Origin: CBDFKS01 sp965248905
Lineage (GTDB): Bacteria > Chloroflexota > Dehalococcoidia > Lucifugimonadales > JAGWBF01
Direction: 5' to 3'
DNA: 64,000 nucleotides
Assembly: GCA_965248905.1 (NCBI GenBank)
Contig: CBDFKS010000007.1
Span: 2,096,655-2,160,654, forward strand
The notes under the pieces are model-generated. The model saw only the letters and a list, made by a program, of their open reading frames with translations. It was not told the origin of the DNA and made no database searches. Shown here in pieces: positions 63,756-64,000 of this stretch (position 1 is its first letter; each line of letters starts with the position of its first letter). A program made the position numbers and the translations under genes.

Positions 63756-63877
63756 GGCTGACACGTCAGGGTTCCCAAAGTGCAATCAAGTTGTCATCAG
63801 ACTCGCCAGTTATTTTAGCATGGCTTCCCATTTTGTACCCTGACCGGTCAGGCGACACGTCAACCCCGGTTCGTAGC
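63756..63877 (-). promoter_or_regulatory. Promoter region with the same two palindromic operators
   Basis: CGGCTGACACGTCAGGG (63755-63771), CCTGACCGGTCAGG (63839-63852) and a TAAAAT box (complement, near 63816) occur in the same order as at 40150-40283. TTTTAGCTACGAA follows upstream. Confidence 0.6.
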
Positions 63878-63955
63878 TAAAACAGGGGTGATTTGGTCGT
63901 CGTCGGACCCCGGAAATCGGCCCGGTTGTGCCATTTTGTCCCACCCATCCAGCAT

Positions 63956-63994
63956 AGAGGGGAGATAGGGACGTATCGTCGCTATCTCCCCTCT
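63956..63994. terminator. Perfect 13-bp hairpin near the window end
   Basis: AGAGGGGAGATAG (63956-63968) pairs with CTATCTCCCCTCT (63982-63994). It corresponds to the hairpin at the end of the replication-relaxation gene at 40033, so another copy of that gene may end just beyond the window. Confidence 0.45.
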
Positions 63995-64000
63995 CTACAG

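Overview
The window is most likely chromosomal DNA of a Chloroflexota bacterium (Dehalococcoidia/SAR202-like), inferred from gene style and not from a marker gene. The clues are lipoproteins whose lipobox Cys is followed by Thr/Pro-rich linkers (31561, 33927, 50791), amidohydrolase-2 and phosphotriesterase-like genes next to odd alpha/beta hydrolases, Dpp and Liv uptake systems, and a heavy load of insertion sequences and large serine recombinases. No rRNA, tRNA or CRISPR array was seen.

Layout. 1-8.4 kb: an IS630 element splits an unknown gene, followed by two alpha/beta hydrolases, an amidohydrolase, a phosphotriesterase-like hydrolase, a possible small RNA and a DUF3800 protein. 8.5-15.1 kb: decayed ground with an IS1380 transposase, an integrase fragment, a polysaccharide deacetylase, a Gly-rich pseudogene, a small exported protein and an IS481-like remnant. 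15.1-28.6 kb: a truncated integrative/conjugative element with an exported protein, VirB2-like pilin, VirB4 ATPase (frameshifted), VirD4/TraG-like ATPase, replication-relaxation protein, three small HTH proteins, a PAPS-reductase-like enzyme, a Phd/VapC pair and a large serine recombinase at the right end. 28.6-35.1 kb: an oligopeptide ABC transporter flanked by a 64-bp direct repeat, then a lipoprotein. 36.6-38.0 kb: IS256. 38.1-43.4 kb and 56.2-64.0 kb: two inverted, related modular elements. 43.5-48.5 kb: a branched-chain amino acid (Liv) ABC transporter. 49.0-50.5 kb: IS3. 50.8-54.9 kb: a three-domain SIMPL lipoprotein split by an IS1182 element inserted at CTAG.

The most interesting part is the mirrored pair. 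The left copy (+) runs replication-relaxation protein, HTH/coiled-coil/membrane protein, intergenic repeat, RHH/PIN toxin-antitoxin pair, two small genes, serine recombinase (now chimeric with an IS3 transposase). The right copy (-), read inward from the window end, runs HTH/coiled-coil/membrane protein with the same operators, the same repeat, a single-chain restriction-modification enzyme with a tiny zinc-ribbon partner, the repeat again, the same toxin-antitoxin pair, and an intact serine recombinase. Both toxin-antitoxin pairs and both recombinases share a promoter/operator carrying GTAAGACTC. With the larger element at 15-28 kb this suggests a family of integrative elements built on a replication-relaxation protein, a toxin-antitoxin pair, exchangeable cargo and a terminal serine recombinase.

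Many genes are broken by frameshifts, in-frame TAG codons or insertions. Several reading frames were reassembled by eye and are marked as such.
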